64,000 nucleotides of DNA from Gramella sp. MAR_2010_147 (GCF_900105135.1 NZ_LT629741.1:1240001-1304000); one strand, 5' to 3'; positions 36,660-46,432 are shown, counted from the stretch's first letter. Numbers and translations are program-made. Notes: generated by a model not told the origin, from the sequence alone.

Positions 36660-38033
36660 TTGTACGCAATATTAGACATAGAGACCACCGGTGGTAAATA
36701 TAATGAAGAAGGGATCACCGAGATTGCAGTCTATAAGTTTGATGGTCAAAAAGTCGTAGACCAGTTTATAAGTCTTGTTAATCCAGAACAGGCTATTCAG
36801 CCATTTGTAGTAAATCTCACCGGGATCAATAACGAAATGCTTCGAAATGCGCCGAAATTTTATGAGGTTGCAAAACGAATTGTTGAAATCACGGAAGATT
36901 GTATACTTGTAGCCCATAATGCTAAATTTGACTACAGGATCTTACGTACAGAATTCCGCAGACTGGGTTTCGAATTTGAAAGAAAAAGCCTTTGCACTGT
37001 AGAACTTTCGAAAAAATTAATTCCAGACCTGCCTTCCTATAGTTTGGGAAAACTGGTAAGGTCACTAGGAATTCCTTTAAGTGATCGCCACCGAGCTGCG
37101 GGAGACGCACAGGCAACAATCAAGCTTTTTAAAATGTTACTGGCCAAAGATGTGGGTAAAGATATTTTAAAGGAGCATGTTCGTAAAGAACCTAAACGCA
37201 ACATAGATACCAAGCTGGTATTTATTCTGGAAGAATTACCATCAGAAACAGGTGTCTATTATTTTCATGATGAGCATGGAGAGATCATCTATGTTGGAAA
37301 ATCCAGAAATATAAGAAAGAGGGTTAATCAACATTTTACCAATGATAATCCTAAATCGCGCGAAATGCAGCGAAAAGTAGCCTCCGTTTCCTATGAACTC
37401 ACGGGAAATGAGCTTATTGCCCTGCTAAAAGAGAACCAGGAGATCAAGGAACTAAAACCTAAATATAACCGGGCTCTGAAAAGGAATATTTTTAGTCATG
37501 CGCTTTATCATTTCACCGATGACGATGGTTATATAAACCTGAAAATTGGTAGAGCTATTAAAACAAAACAAAATATCACAACCTTCAGTTCATTAAGATC
37601 TGCGAAAAATTCTCTTGAAAAATGGGTGGCAGAATTTGAACTATGTGAACGTCTCTCCGGTTTGCACGGGGGTACAGGAAATTGTTTCGCCTATACCATT
37701 AAAAGTTGCCATGGAGCCTGTATAGAAGAGGAATTGCCAGACACCTATAATGAAAGGGTTTTTCAACTTATAGATAGACACTCTTATAACAATCTAAATA
37801 TGCTATTGATTGGGCGTGGGCGTGAAGTAGATGAAAAAAGTGCATTATTAATAGAAGATGGAGCGTTTAAAGGTGTTGGTTATTTTAATCTGAATCATCA
37901 AATAAATAACCTGGATATAATTCGATCTATTATTACTCCAATGGATAATAATCGAGATGCTGAACATATCATTCAAAGTTTTCTGCGAAGAAAACACAAC
38001 TTTAAGATCATCCAATTATCTGTACATGAATAG
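36660..38033 (+). CDS. DnaQ-like 3'-5' exonuclease fused to GIY-YIG (UvrC-type) endonuclease
   Basis: The 457-residue protein begins (TTG start) with a DEDDh exonuclease: Exo I DIETTG at residues 6-11, Exo II around LVAHNAKFDYRIL, and Exo III HRAAGDAQAT near residue 145. A GIY-YIG nuclease follows, with GVYYFHDEHGEIIYVGKSRN near residue 200 and NELIALLKENQEIKELKPKYN. The rest resembles the Cho/UvrC region (CHGACI). Such fusions make incisions and trim DNA, probably in repair. Start at the TTG is supported because it gives exactly MYAILDIETTGG. Confidence 0.9.
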   Translation: MYAILDIETTGGKYNEEGITEIAVYKFDGQKVVDQFISLVNPEQAIQPFVVNLTGINNEMLRNAPKFYEVAKRIVEITEDCILVAHNAKFDYRILRTEFRRLGFEFERKSLCTVELSKKLIPDLPSYSLGKLVRSLGIPLSDRHRAAGDAQATIKLFKMLLAKDVGKDILKEHVRKEPKRNIDTKLVFILEELPSETGVYYFHDEHGEIIYVGKSRNIRKRVNQHFTNDNPKSREMQRKVASVSYELTGNELIALLKENQEIKELKPKYNRALKRNIFSHALYHFTDDDGYINLKIGRAIKTKQNITTFSSLRSAKNSLEKWVAEFELCERLSGLHGGTGNCFAYTIKSCHGACIEEELPDTYNERVFQLIDRHSYNNLNMLLIGRGREVDEKSALLIEDGAFKGVGYFNLNHQINNLDIIRSIITPMDNNRDAEHIIQSFLRRKHNFKIIQLSVHE

Positions 38034-38065
38034 ACTTCAGGAATTTTTAATACATTTAAATAACT

Positions 38066-38893
38066 GTGGAAGAAAATAAACCAATGTCCCCCTGGAAACA
38101 TAAACTTCATGAAATAATTTATGAAGCTGATACTCCTGCAGGCAAATTTTTTGATATTGCCATTCTTATAGTGATCATGATTAGTGTGGCACTGGTAATG
38201 ATGGAAAGTGTGTCTTCCCTGCTGCTCAAATATTCCTGGGAATTTTATATAGCCGAATGGATTATCACAGGTATATTCACTATCGAATATATTCTAAGGA
38301 TCATCGCTATTAACAAACCAAAGCGGTATATTTTCAGTTTTTATGGAATTGTAGATCTTCTTTCTACCCTCCCCAGCTATATAGGTTTCATTTTTGGGGG
38401 TGCCAATCTACTCTTCGCCATTAGAGCCTTAAGGCTTCTTAGGATTTTCCGAATATTGAAGGTCACAAGATATATAGGAGAATCACGAAAACTAATATTA
38501 GCTCTTAGAAATAGCAAACCAAAGATCCTGGTTTTTCTTTTTGCCGTGATAATTATCTGTGTTATCGCGGGTACTTTAATGCATCTTGTAGAAGGTAGCG
38601 GTGCAGGCTTTGATAATATTCCTCTGAGCATTTACTGGTGTATCGTGACACTAACAACTGTAGGTTTTGGAGATATTGCGCCTGTCACTCCACTGGGGCG
38701 CCTTATTGCTTCCATCATTATGGTTACCGGTTATGGCATTATCGCAGTTCCCACCGGGATTGTTAGTGCTGAATTTAGTAAAGCAAAAGAAAAGCCCGTA
38801 AACAATACCCAGGTTTGTCCAAATTGCAATGAAGGAAGACATCTGGATGATGCGGAATTCTGTCATAATTGTGGATTTAAATTAAATGTCTAA
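38066..38893 (+). CDS. Voltage-gated-type potassium channel with C-terminal zinc ribbon
   Basis: The 275-residue protein has five or more membrane segments. The S4-like helix AIRALRLLRIFRILKVTRYI carries basic residues every third position, and the pore loop ends in the selectivity motif TLTTVGFGDIAP near residue 196. After S6 there is a short linker and a zinc ribbon (CPNCNEGRHLDDAEFCHNCG, two CxxC pairs). The start is GTG at 38066; an ATG at 38084 is equally possible. It overlaps the miaA start by 8 nt. Confidence 0.9.
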   Translation: MEENKPMSPWKHKLHEIIYEADTPAGKFFDIAILIVIMISVALVMMESVSSLLLKYSWEFYIAEWIITGIFTIEYILRIIAINKPKRYIFSFYGIVDLLSTLPSYIGFIFGGANLLFAIRALRLLRIFRILKVTRYIGESRKLILALRNSKPKILVFLFAVIIICVIAGTLMHLVEGSGAGFDNIPLSIYWCIVTLTTVGFGDIAPVTPLGRLIASIIMVTGYGIIAVPTGIVSAEFSKAKEKPVNNTQVCPNCNEGRHLDDAEFCHNCGFKLNV

Positions 38894-39794
38894 TTACCTT
38901 ATCAATATTATTGGTCCAACAGCGATTGGAAAAACTTCGCTTTCCATTAAAGTAGCCCGGCATTTTCAAACAGAAATCATTTCAGCCGATTCCAGGCAAT
39001 TTTTTAAAGAAATGAGCATTGGAACAGCAGTGCCTGAAAAAGAAGAACTCAACGCCGCCCCACATCATTTTATTCAGCATATTTCTATTGAAGATAAATA
39101 CTCTGTTGGAGATTTTGAAAGAGAGGCTATCAATAAACTGGAAGCGCTTTTTAAAAAACATTCCACAGTGATTATGGTTGGCGGGAGCGGTTTATATGTG
39201 AAGGCTGTAACTGAAGGTCTCGATAATTTCCCGAAGGCTGATCCTGAAATTAGGAAAAACCTTAATAAACATCTTCTAGAAGATGGTATAGACTGGTTAC
39301 AAAAGCAGCTATTTGTTCTGGATCCCGAATATTATAAAACTACTGATGTTCAAAACCCACATCGTTTAATTAGAGCTTTAGAAATTTGTATTGAGACTGG
39401 TAAGCCTTTCTCTTCATTTTTACACCAACCCAAAAAGAAACGGGATTTCAAAAATATCAATATTGGTCTGACAGCTGATAGAGAGTTGATTTATGATCGT
39501 ATCAACAAGCGTGTAGATCTAATGATAGATAATGGTTTAATTGAAGAAGCAAAAGCTCTTCATTCTAAAAGAAACCTGAACGCACTTAACACTGTGGGGT
39601 ACAAGGAGCTTTTTCAACATTTTAGCGGAGATATTTCCCTGGAATCGGCGATTGCTGAAATTAAAAAGAATACCCGCAGATTTGCTAAAAGACAACTTAC
39701 CTGGTTTAGAAAGAACAACGATATCCAATGGTTTGAGTTTGATGAAAAACCGGAAAATATCTTGAATTATATTCAGTCAAAGATCAATACTTAA
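38886..39794 (+). CDS. miaA: tRNA dimethylallyltransferase
   Basis: MiaA adds a dimethylallyl group to A37 of tRNAs that read UNN codons. The 302-residue protein has the P-loop IIGPTAIGKTSLSIK, ISADSRQFF, the GGSGLYVKAV motif and LNTVGYKELF near the C-terminus. It begins inside the last codons of the channel gene (8-nt overlap), which implies coupled translation. Its stop region overlaps by 11 nt the convergent reading frame of the displaced T9SS sorting domain. Confidence 0.95.
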   Translation: MSNYLINIIGPTAIGKTSLSIKVARHFQTEIISADSRQFFKEMSIGTAVPEKEELNAAPHHFIQHISIEDKYSVGDFEREAINKLEALFKKHSTVIMVGGSGLYVKAVTEGLDNFPKADPEIRKNLNKHLLEDGIDWLQKQLFVLDPEYYKTTDVQNPHRLIRALEICIETGKPFSSFLHQPKKKRDFKNINIGLTADRELIYDRINKRVDLMIDNGLIEEAKALHSKRNLNALNTVGYKELFQHFSGDISLESAIAEIKKNTRRFAKRQLTWFRKNNDIQWFEFDEKPENILNYIQSKINT

Positions 39795-40034
39795 ATATAA
39801 ATCTTTTTGTAAGTGTTTTCTCGTTGGTTAAAATCTTCAGGACGTATACAGCTTCCTGTAAAGGCCCCAGGTTCATAGAATATTCAGAAATACCAGGATC
39901 AAAATCTTTTGCAGCAATAAACCTCCCGCGATGATCAAAAACCTCAATCCGCTGAATCGATACGTCTGCCGGGGTTGCTACTTTAAAACTCCCAATATTT
40001 GGATTAGGATAAATAAAAATATATTCACTGCCCT
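39784..40034 (-). pseudogene. Displaced T9SS C-terminal sorting domain of the HYR protein (frame -1)
   Basis: On the minus strand, from GGC at 40032 to a TGA at 39784-39786, a frame different from the upstream gene reads GSEYIFIYPNPNIGSFKV, then RIEVFDHRGRFI, and ends AVYVLKILTN..KRFIFKY. This is a clear T9SS type A sorting domain (TIGR04183 pattern: YPNP start, GxYxLKI end). It follows the TAG stop of the 40035-43871 gene at a CCCC run and could be read only after a frameshift. Confidence 0.85.
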
Positions 40035-43000
40035 CTAGAGGGGATCATTACAAACAGCATTTTCATCATTCACCGTTATAGTAGTAGTCGCGGTAGAACT
40101 ATTTCCCTGACTATCTTCAGCCAATACCTGAACCTGATTTACTCCGAGTTCCTTACAACTAAAAACAGATTTACTAAGTGTATAAGTTACATCAGGATCG
40201 CAATTATCATAAGAACCATTATCAATATCTTCAAAACTTACGGAAGCGGTTCCCTGTTCATCTAAATTTATATTAATGTCCTTTAGTTGCAGCACCGGTG
40301 GAGTATTATCTTCCAGGTTTATCATAAAACTACAGGAAACTGAGCTCTGTTCAACTTCTACATTCAATGTAACTTCAACCTGAGCATTGGTGATTAGGGT
40401 TCCCGGTAAGGGATTTTGTGATACCTCCAGCCCTTCTCCATTAATAACATTGGCTTCTTCAGTATAATCTGGTAAGATAAAAGAACAATTTTCATCCCAT
40501 TCCAGTGTTTTATTTGAAGGGCAATTAATTCCTACTTCCCCATCCGTTAAGAGATCAATTCTGAATTCACATTTGGTGGTGTTCCCGGAATCATCTGTCG
40601 CAGTAAGCAGTATATTTGTATCTTCATCTATTACCGTACCTGGTTCCGGTTGCTGAAGAACGTTCACTCCTCCGCAATTATCTGTGACTCCCACTGTATT
40701 CGTATAATCCTGCATTGTATATGTTTCTCCACTGGAAATATTGATCATTTCATCTTCTGGACATACTATAACTGGATTTATATCATCTACAGGAATTAAA
40801 TAAATATCACAGAAATCTGTCTGATCTTCAAAAGTGGCGGTTACTCTTATATACGGGTCAACATTAGAATCAAAGACCGAATTTGCTTCCAGGGATTGTT
40901 GTATTTCTGCTCCATCAATGGAAGTATCAACTATATCAGAAAAGTCGGGTACTCGATAAACACAGTTTTCATCTGCTTCAATTATATATTCGTCTATACA
41001 GGTAAGTTCTAATTCATTCTCTTCAATAACCCTGATCTCTACAGGTACTGTACAGGTTGAAACGTTATTATTTGAATCGCTGGCGGTAAGGGTCACATTT
41101 ATCGTTTGCCCGTCATCCTCCCCGGTGAAATCAGTTCTATCCAGATTAAGTACAATATCCAGCCCATCGCAATTATCTCTATAAGAATTAAGAAGATCTT
41201 CGGCTTCAAGAATTCCGGTTGTTCCACTTTGAAAAGTAAAAGTATAGGTAGGTTTACATTCAATTACCGGTGGCTGAGTATCGGAAATTTTAATATTGAA
41301 ACTACATTCAGAGCTATTACCTGAACTATCTGAGGCGATATAGGAAAGCGTATACTCTCCAACTGGAAAAACATCACCACTTTCAAGATCAATAGTATCA
41401 CTTCTAACTATAGAAATATCGCCATCGCTATTATCGGTTGCAATAGGGTCATCAAAATTGATCACTGCACCGCAAACTCCATTATCGTTGTTCACACTTA
41501 TATCCTCTGGGCATTTTATAACTGGCGGTTCATTATCAGACGATTTCATCAATCTGTATGTTACTTCACATACAGCCACGTTATTATAGGGATCGGTAAC
41601 GGTTAAAATGATATCGTAATCACCTTCTCCCGTAAACTCAGTTCCGGCAGACGGGTCCTGAACAACCTCAAGATCTTCATATGGCGAACAATTATCTGCA
41701 ATTCCGTTTTGATCTACTACCTGAGGCAAAATAAACACTCCGCTTGAAGGAATTTCCCTGGTTTGCACATCTGCCGGACAAACGATCAATGGTTTACCCA
41801 CATCTATAACAGTCACACTCACAGTACAGGTTGCTGTTTCACCTGTATCAGAATTTGAAGCTTTTATGATGACTGAATTTTCTCCAATATCATCACAAGA
41901 AAATTGCTGTGTTTCTATATCGAATTCAATTCCTGAAGTATCACCAACAACCAGCTCTGCTGTCAGAATCTGAACGGTGTTGCTATTATATCCTAATTCT
42001 GCCGTATAATTTTCTACACATTGAATCCTGAATTCTTCTACTTTTTCTACAATAATATCAAAAGAACAGGTGTCTTTTAATCCGGCATTATCGGTTACCG
42101 TAATAGTAACTGTAGTTGTTTCCTCAATTTCTGTCCCTGCAACAGGGGTTTGAGAAAAGGCCAGATTAGTATCACAATTATCGCTAAAAGCGACCTCAGA
42201 TTCGTAATTCGGGACGGGATAGGTTTCTCCTTCTTTTAAACTGACGGTGGTATCTTCTGGACAATTTGTAATTACAGGTTTTGTAGCATCGCTAGGCGAA
42301 ACAGTAAATTTACAAGACTCTCCTTCTTCTCCATCCAGCACTGGAGTTAATGTGATTATTTGATCATCTGAAATCGTCGTGCCGGGTAATGGATCCTGTT
42401 TTATAGTTGCCTCCGGATCACTCGTCGTAAAATCATCTCTATAGTCTTCCAATTCATATTCACAATTCGAATCGAAAGAAACATTAACTATTGAAGCATC
42501 ACAGTTAGTGATGGTAAGCGGAGTTTCGTCGTCTGTCACGGTAACTTCTAATGTACAGGTATCTTTGTTACCGGCATTATCTGTAACGGTCATAACCACA
42601 TCATAAACATCTGCTTCTGTAAAGGTAGTTTGAGAAAGAGTAATGCTTTCTATACCGCAATTATCGGTAGACGCATCATTTATATCATCTACAGTTATTG
42701 ATGCTGAACCATCTACTAGAGGTAATTCAAAATTACCTACACATTGGGCGGTAGGTTTGGTTACATCAAAAGAGGGTGTTCGCTGATATATTTCCAAATT
42801 AAAATCTAATTCTAAACCATTAACTTTTCCATCATTTAAAAATAATTTTCCACAACTTCCATCAAGCGCAATATCCAATGGGAACTGTATATGGTCTCCA
42901 TTTTGACTACGAGGATTGGCAGGTTCATCATTAAAAGTTAAATAGTGCGATAAATTCGAATTATAAATTTGCATTTTAAATTCTCCTCTAGAAATACCAT

Positions 43001-43871
43001 CAACAATTTTAGGATATAGTTGCAACGCGGCCAAAATATTTCCACTAAAAAGCTTTAAAACCTGAGTGAAATCAATTTCTTCACCATAATCAATAGCATA
43101 TATAAAATCTGATTTATCAATGTAAAGACTTCCGGGAGATCCTATAGAATTTAATTTACTATTATAACTAAGATCTTTATTTAAAACCAATACCTCTCCA
43201 TTATTTGCCGCATGACTTATTAAAATATAATTATTATTAGCTGCAACACGATAAGGGTTTTCAATTTTCTGCTCAGGTGGTCCCTGGAAACTTTTAAACG
43301 TCCCGTTAGCATAATATATTTTTAGATAGGATAGTATATTATTTTCATCTCTTCTATCTGCATCAACAATATAAAGGTTATTTTCGCTATCAAACTCTAA
43401 TCCTGTGGGCTGCCAAAACTCATCTTTTCCACCGCCTACTGCGCCTACTCCTATATTACCTTTCGAATTTCCGGAAGTATCAAATTTCTTTATAAGTTTA
43501 GATCCTCCATCAGCTATATGAATTATGTCATTATTATCTATAGCTATATCTAATGGTGCATTCAGTGCTCCAGCTTCCCCTAATTGATCATTGATAATTT
43601 TACTATAATTTTGATTTATCGGATTAAACTTATAAACACCATCTCCATAAGTCAATACATAGATATTTCCTTGCGAATCTGTATCGATTGAAATTACAAT
43701 TTCACCTTCAGATCTATAACCTCCAGAGCCCAAATTAAAATCATCAAGAAATTTAAACGAGGGATCCTGTCCAAAAACATTTCCGGAAAAAATAAAGAAA
43801 AGAAAAATAAAAGTGCAGGTCTTCTGTATAGAAGAGCCCTTCAAATCACATATTTCGGCTGCACTTATCAA
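40035..43871 (-). CDS. Large secreted protein with NHL-like beta-propeller and multiple HYR domains; lacks in-frame T9SS sorting domain
   Basis: The 1278-residue product has a signal peptide (FIFLFFIFSGNVFGQ); the first start is TTG, and a second TTG at 43844 gives a shorter n-region and may be the true start. Residues about 45-360 contain NHL/YWTD-like beta-propeller strands (GNIYVLTYGDGVYKF, LYIVDADRRDENNIL). The rest consists of about ten HYR/immunoglobulin-like repeats with DNCG..., TCTLEVTVTD and PPVIECKP type motifs. It is probably a cell-surface or secreted adhesin. The sorting domain that would export it lies out of frame downstream. Confidence 0.85.
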   Translation of the reverse strand: MISAAEICDLKGSSIQKTCTFIFLFFIFSGNVFGQDPSFKFLDDFNLGSGGYRSEGEIVISIDTDSQGNIYVLTYGDGVYKFNPINQNYSKIINDQLGEAGALNAPLDIAIDNNDIIHIADGGSKLIKKFDTSGNSKGNIGVGAVGGGKDEFWQPTGLEFDSENNLYIVDADRRDENNILSYLKIYYANGTFKSFQGPPEQKIENPYRVAANNNYILISHAANNGEVLVLNKDLSYNSKLNSIGSPGSLYIDKSDFIYAIDYGEEIDFTQVLKLFSGNILAALQLYPKIVDGISRGEFKMQIYNSNLSHYLTFNDEPANPRSQNGDHIQFPLDIALDGSCGKLFLNDGKVNGLELDFNLEIYQRTPSFDVTKPTAQCVGNFELPLVDGSASITVDDINDASTDNCGIESITLSQTTFTEADVYDVVMTVTDNAGNKDTCTLEVTVTDDETPLTITNCDASIVNVSFDSNCEYELEDYRDDFTTSDPEATIKQDPLPGTTISDDQIITLTPVLDGEEGESCKFTVSPSDATKPVITNCPEDTTVSLKEGETYPVPNYESEVAFSDNCDTNLAFSQTPVAGTEIEETTTVTITVTDNAGLKDTCSFDIIVEKVEEFRIQCVENYTAELGYNSNTVQILTAELVVGDTSGIEFDIETQQFSCDDIGENSVIIKASNSDTGETATCTVSVTVIDVGKPLIVCPADVQTREIPSSGVFILPQVVDQNGIADNCSPYEDLEVVQDPSAGTEFTGEGDYDIILTVTDPYNNVAVCEVTYRLMKSSDNEPPVIKCPEDISVNNDNGVCGAVINFDDPIATDNSDGDISIVRSDTIDLESGDVFPVGEYTLSYIASDSSGNSSECSFNIKISDTQPPVIECKPTYTFTFQSGTTGILEAEDLLNSYRDNCDGLDIVLNLDRTDFTGEDDGQTINVTLTASDSNNNVSTCTVPVEIRVIEENELELTCIDEYIIEADENCVYRVPDFSDIVDTSIDGAEIQQSLEANSVFDSNVDPYIRVTATFEDQTDFCDIYLIPVDDINPVIVCPEDEMINISSGETYTMQDYTNTVGVTDNCGGVNVLQQPEPGTVIDEDTNILLTATDDSGNTTKCEFRIDLLTDGEVGINCPSNKTLEWDENCSFILPDYTEEANVINGEGLEVSQNPLPGTLITNAQVEVTLNVEVEQSSVSCSFMINLEDNTPPVLQLKDININLDEQGTASVSFEDIDNGSYDNCDPDVTYTLSKSVFSCKELGVNQVQVLAEDSQGNSSTATTTITVNDENAVCNDPL

Positions 43872-44008
43872 ATTTGGGCGTGTTAGGTGAACGCCATAAA
43901 GATAAGTATTGTAAAAAAACCGATCTTAAAATAATGCTAAGATTGTGGTACAGACTCCAAAAGAGTCCATAAAGAAATATAAAAGGGGTAAGATAATCGA
44001 GATAGATC

Positions 44009-44038
44009 ACTGCATCATGTTTATTTACATGATGCAGT
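44009..44038 (-). terminator. Hairpin after rprY
   Basis: A perfect 12-bp stem ACTGCATCATGT / ACATGATGCAGT with a 6-nt loop lies 26 nt beyond the rprY stop. It lacks a long T-run, so termination is likely but not certain. Confidence 0.6.
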
Positions 44039-44063
44039 ATACATCCCGGAAACTGAAAATTTA

Positions 44064-44786
44064 TTATGCTTCAGTCTCCTCTTTGTTTTTAACAACAAGT
44101 CTAAAACCTTCACCGTGGATATTCAGTATCTCCACATTTTCGTCTTTTTTCAGATATTTTCTAAGCTTGGCAATATAAACATCCATACTTCTTGAAGTGA
44201 AGTAGTTGTCGTCTCTCCATATCTTAGTAAGCGCCAGTTCTCTTGGCATAAGATCGTTCTCATGCAACGCCAGTAATCTTAATAGTTCGTTCTCTTTAGG
44301 AGAGAGTTTTTGCGGTTCTTCATCTCTAAAAGTAAGAAATCTCAATTTTGAATTCAGGTGAAAATCACCAATTTCAAATTCAAATTGTTTAGAATCTGCT
44401 ACGCTATCTGTAGCTTTACGCTGCATAATAGCTTTGATCTTCATTAAAAGAACTTCACTATCAAAAGGTTTGTTCAGGTAGTCATCTGCCCCAACTTTAT
44501 ATCCTTTCAACACATCTTCTTTCATTGCTTTTGCAGTAAGAAAGATAATTGGCACTTCTTCATTCTTATCACGTATCTCCTTTGCAAGGGTGAATCCGTC
44601 TTTATAAGGCATCATTACATCCAGAATACAAAGATCAAAATCGTCTTTTTTAAACTTTTCAAATCCTTCCATTCCGTTCTTTGCATGTGTTACCTCATAA
44701 TCGTTCATTGCGAGGTAATCTTTAAGGACCGTTCCAAAATTTGGATCATCCTCAACTAATAAAATCTTCTTGTTTTCAGTTTCCAT
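44064..44786 (-). CDS. rprY: OmpR/PhoB-type response regulator, RprY-like
   Basis: The 240-residue protein has a receiver domain with acidic pair ED-D (residues 12-14), phospho-acceptor Asp56 in LCILDVMMPYKDG and Lys in LNKPFDSEVL, then a winged-helix domain (LSPKENELLRLLALHE, LTKIWRDDNYFTSRSMDVYI, LRKYLKKDE). It is the pair of the kinase just upstream, separated by 4 nt. Known RprY proteins in Bacteroides control stress and envelope genes; targets here are unknown. Confidence 0.9.
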   Translation of the reverse strand: METENKKILLVEDDPNFGTVLKDYLAMNDYEVTHAKNGMEGFEKFKKDDFDLCILDVMMPYKDGFTLAKEIRDKNEEVPIIFLTAKAMKEDVLKGYKVGADDYLNKPFDSEVLLMKIKAIMQRKATDSVADSKQFEFEIGDFHLNSKLRFLTFRDEEPQKLSPKENELLRLLALHENDLMPRELALTKIWRDDNYFTSRSMDVYIAKLRKYLKKDENVEILNIHGEGFRLVVKNKEETEA

Positions 44787-44790
44787 ATAT

Positions 44791-46368
44791 TTAAGATATT
44801 AGTGGTAGTTTAATTATAAAGGTACTCCCTTTTCCTTTTTCGCTATTCACCGAGATTTCACCATGGTGGTCGTCTACGATCTGGCGTGCATATGCCAGGC
44901 CAAGTCCATGACCTTTTACATTATGAATATCACCGGTATGTTCGCGATAAAATTTTTCAAATATTTTTTTCTGAACCAGTTTCGTCATCCCAACTCCCTG
45001 GTCCCTAATTTCACAAATAATATAATTTTTTACATTCGTGGTGTAAATGTCTATTTTCGGAGCTTCTTCTGAATATTTTATTGCGTTATCAAGGATATTT
45101 ACGATCACGTTGGTAAAATGATCCTGATTTGCCAGAACCGATGATCGCAATGCTCCAAAATGTGTTTGTATATATCCGCCCCGATCTTCCACAATTAACT
45201 CGATATGAGTAATTGCATCATAGATCACATCATGTAGCTGATGCCTTTCCTTTTTAAGATCCAGTTCATTCTTTTCCAGTTTAGAAATACGCAATACGTT
45301 CTCCACCTGGGCGTGCATCCGTTTATTTTCATCCCTGATCATTTGAAGGTAACGGGAAACTTTTGACCGATCTTCTATAACCTTAGGGTTTTTAATAGCA
45401 TCTAAAGCCAGGTTGATCGTAGCAATAGGTGTTTTAAACTCATGAGTCATATTATTAATAAAATCAGTTTTAATCTGAGATATCTGCCTTTGCTTAATAA
45501 GCTGTGAAAGCGCACTGGAATATGCAATCACAATAATAAGAGTAAAAATAATAGACAACGATGCCATTAAAATTACTGAAGATAGAACTGCTTCTTTCTT
45601 ATTCGTGAAATTCACTAATAATTGGTATTCACTGTTCCCCTGTCTATCCATGAACAAAGGCACTGCATAGGTCGCAGGATGATCCAGACTAAAATTTTCA
45701 GAATGTAGATTTGTGGCTATGGAGTTATTGTACACTCCAAATTCAAAAGCTGTTTCCAGATTTCTACCTTCCAGCCCTTCAGAAATAAGCTCATTGATTG
45801 TCCCTTCAGAAACTCTTTTATGTACCGGTAGCCTTACAACCAATTCTGAAATTGCCGATCGTAAAATATCTTTCTCAACCTCTTCCATCCTCGAAAGACG
45901 TTCAATATGTTCTATTCGCTGCCTGGCACTTAAATTGTCTCCGTCTATCTGATTATTTCTTACAATATCAGTAACCCTTTTATTGATCATTTTGGTAAAC
46001 TGGATACTGTCCTGTGCAAACTGCAAAAAACCGGAAGAAATCTTATAATCCTCTTCCAGAATAATCTCGGTATTAAAATAAGTTTCGTTCCTGCTTTGAT
46101 TTCTATTACTATAAAAATACTCGGTTAAAGTCCTATCACTCAACTTACTATTAAGACTGTCTGGATTTTTGAACTGAAAATAATAGTTCTCAAATTCTTT
46201 GTTTTGGATCTCCTCAGAAACATTCAGCAAAACCTGCTTTGCATTAAAAGAAAACTGCTCTTCACGATCGTCAATTGTACTTTTAATCCAGTATCCCTGC
46301 ACGAAAATAATACCGATTAGGGATAAACTCATAAGAGCAACCAGAAGGACAAAAAGCTTCTTATTCAT
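44791..46368 (-). CDS. rprX: Sensor histidine kinase, RprX-like
   Basis: The 525-residue protein has two membrane segments (LFVLLVALMSLSLIGIIFVQ near the N-terminus and VILMASLSIIFTLIIVIAYS near residue 265) that flank a roughly 230-residue extracytoplasmic sensor region. The kinase core has the H box FINNMTHEFKTPIATINLAL, N box IVNILDNAIKYS, G1 RDQGVGM and G2 KGHGLGLAYARQI. It phosphorylates RprY. A TAnnTTTG box at 46374-46381 ends only 6 nt before the ATG. Confidence 0.92.
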   Translation of the reverse strand: MNKKLFVLLVALMSLSLIGIIFVQGYWIKSTIDDREEQFSFNAKQVLLNVSEEIQNKEFENYYFQFKNPDSLNSKLSDRTLTEYFYSNRNQSRNETYFNTEIILEEDYKISSGFLQFAQDSIQFTKMINKRVTDIVRNNQIDGDNLSARQRIEHIERLSRMEEVEKDILRSAISELVVRLPVHKRVSEGTINELISEGLEGRNLETAFEFGVYNNSIATNLHSENFSLDHPATYAVPLFMDRQGNSEYQLLVNFTNKKEAVLSSVILMASLSIIFTLIIVIAYSSALSQLIKQRQISQIKTDFINNMTHEFKTPIATINLALDAIKNPKVIEDRSKVSRYLQMIRDENKRMHAQVENVLRISKLEKNELDLKKERHQLHDVIYDAITHIELIVEDRGGYIQTHFGALRSSVLANQDHFTNVIVNILDNAIKYSEEAPKIDIYTTNVKNYIICEIRDQGVGMTKLVQKKIFEKFYREHTGDIHNVKGHGLGLAYARQIVDDHHGEISVNSEKGKGSTFIIKLPLIS

Positions 46369-46373
46369 GCGGT

Positions 46374-46381
46374 CAAAAGTA
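46374..46381 (-). promoter_or_regulatory. TAnnTTTG -7 box directly before rprX
   Basis: The minus strand reads TACTTTTGACCGC then ATG. If used as a promoter the transcript would begin almost at the start codon. Confidence 0.35.
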
Positions 46382-46432
46382 ATATTTTAACATTTAGACC
46401 TTAAAGTGTTTAACCAAATGTTAACAAAACTT

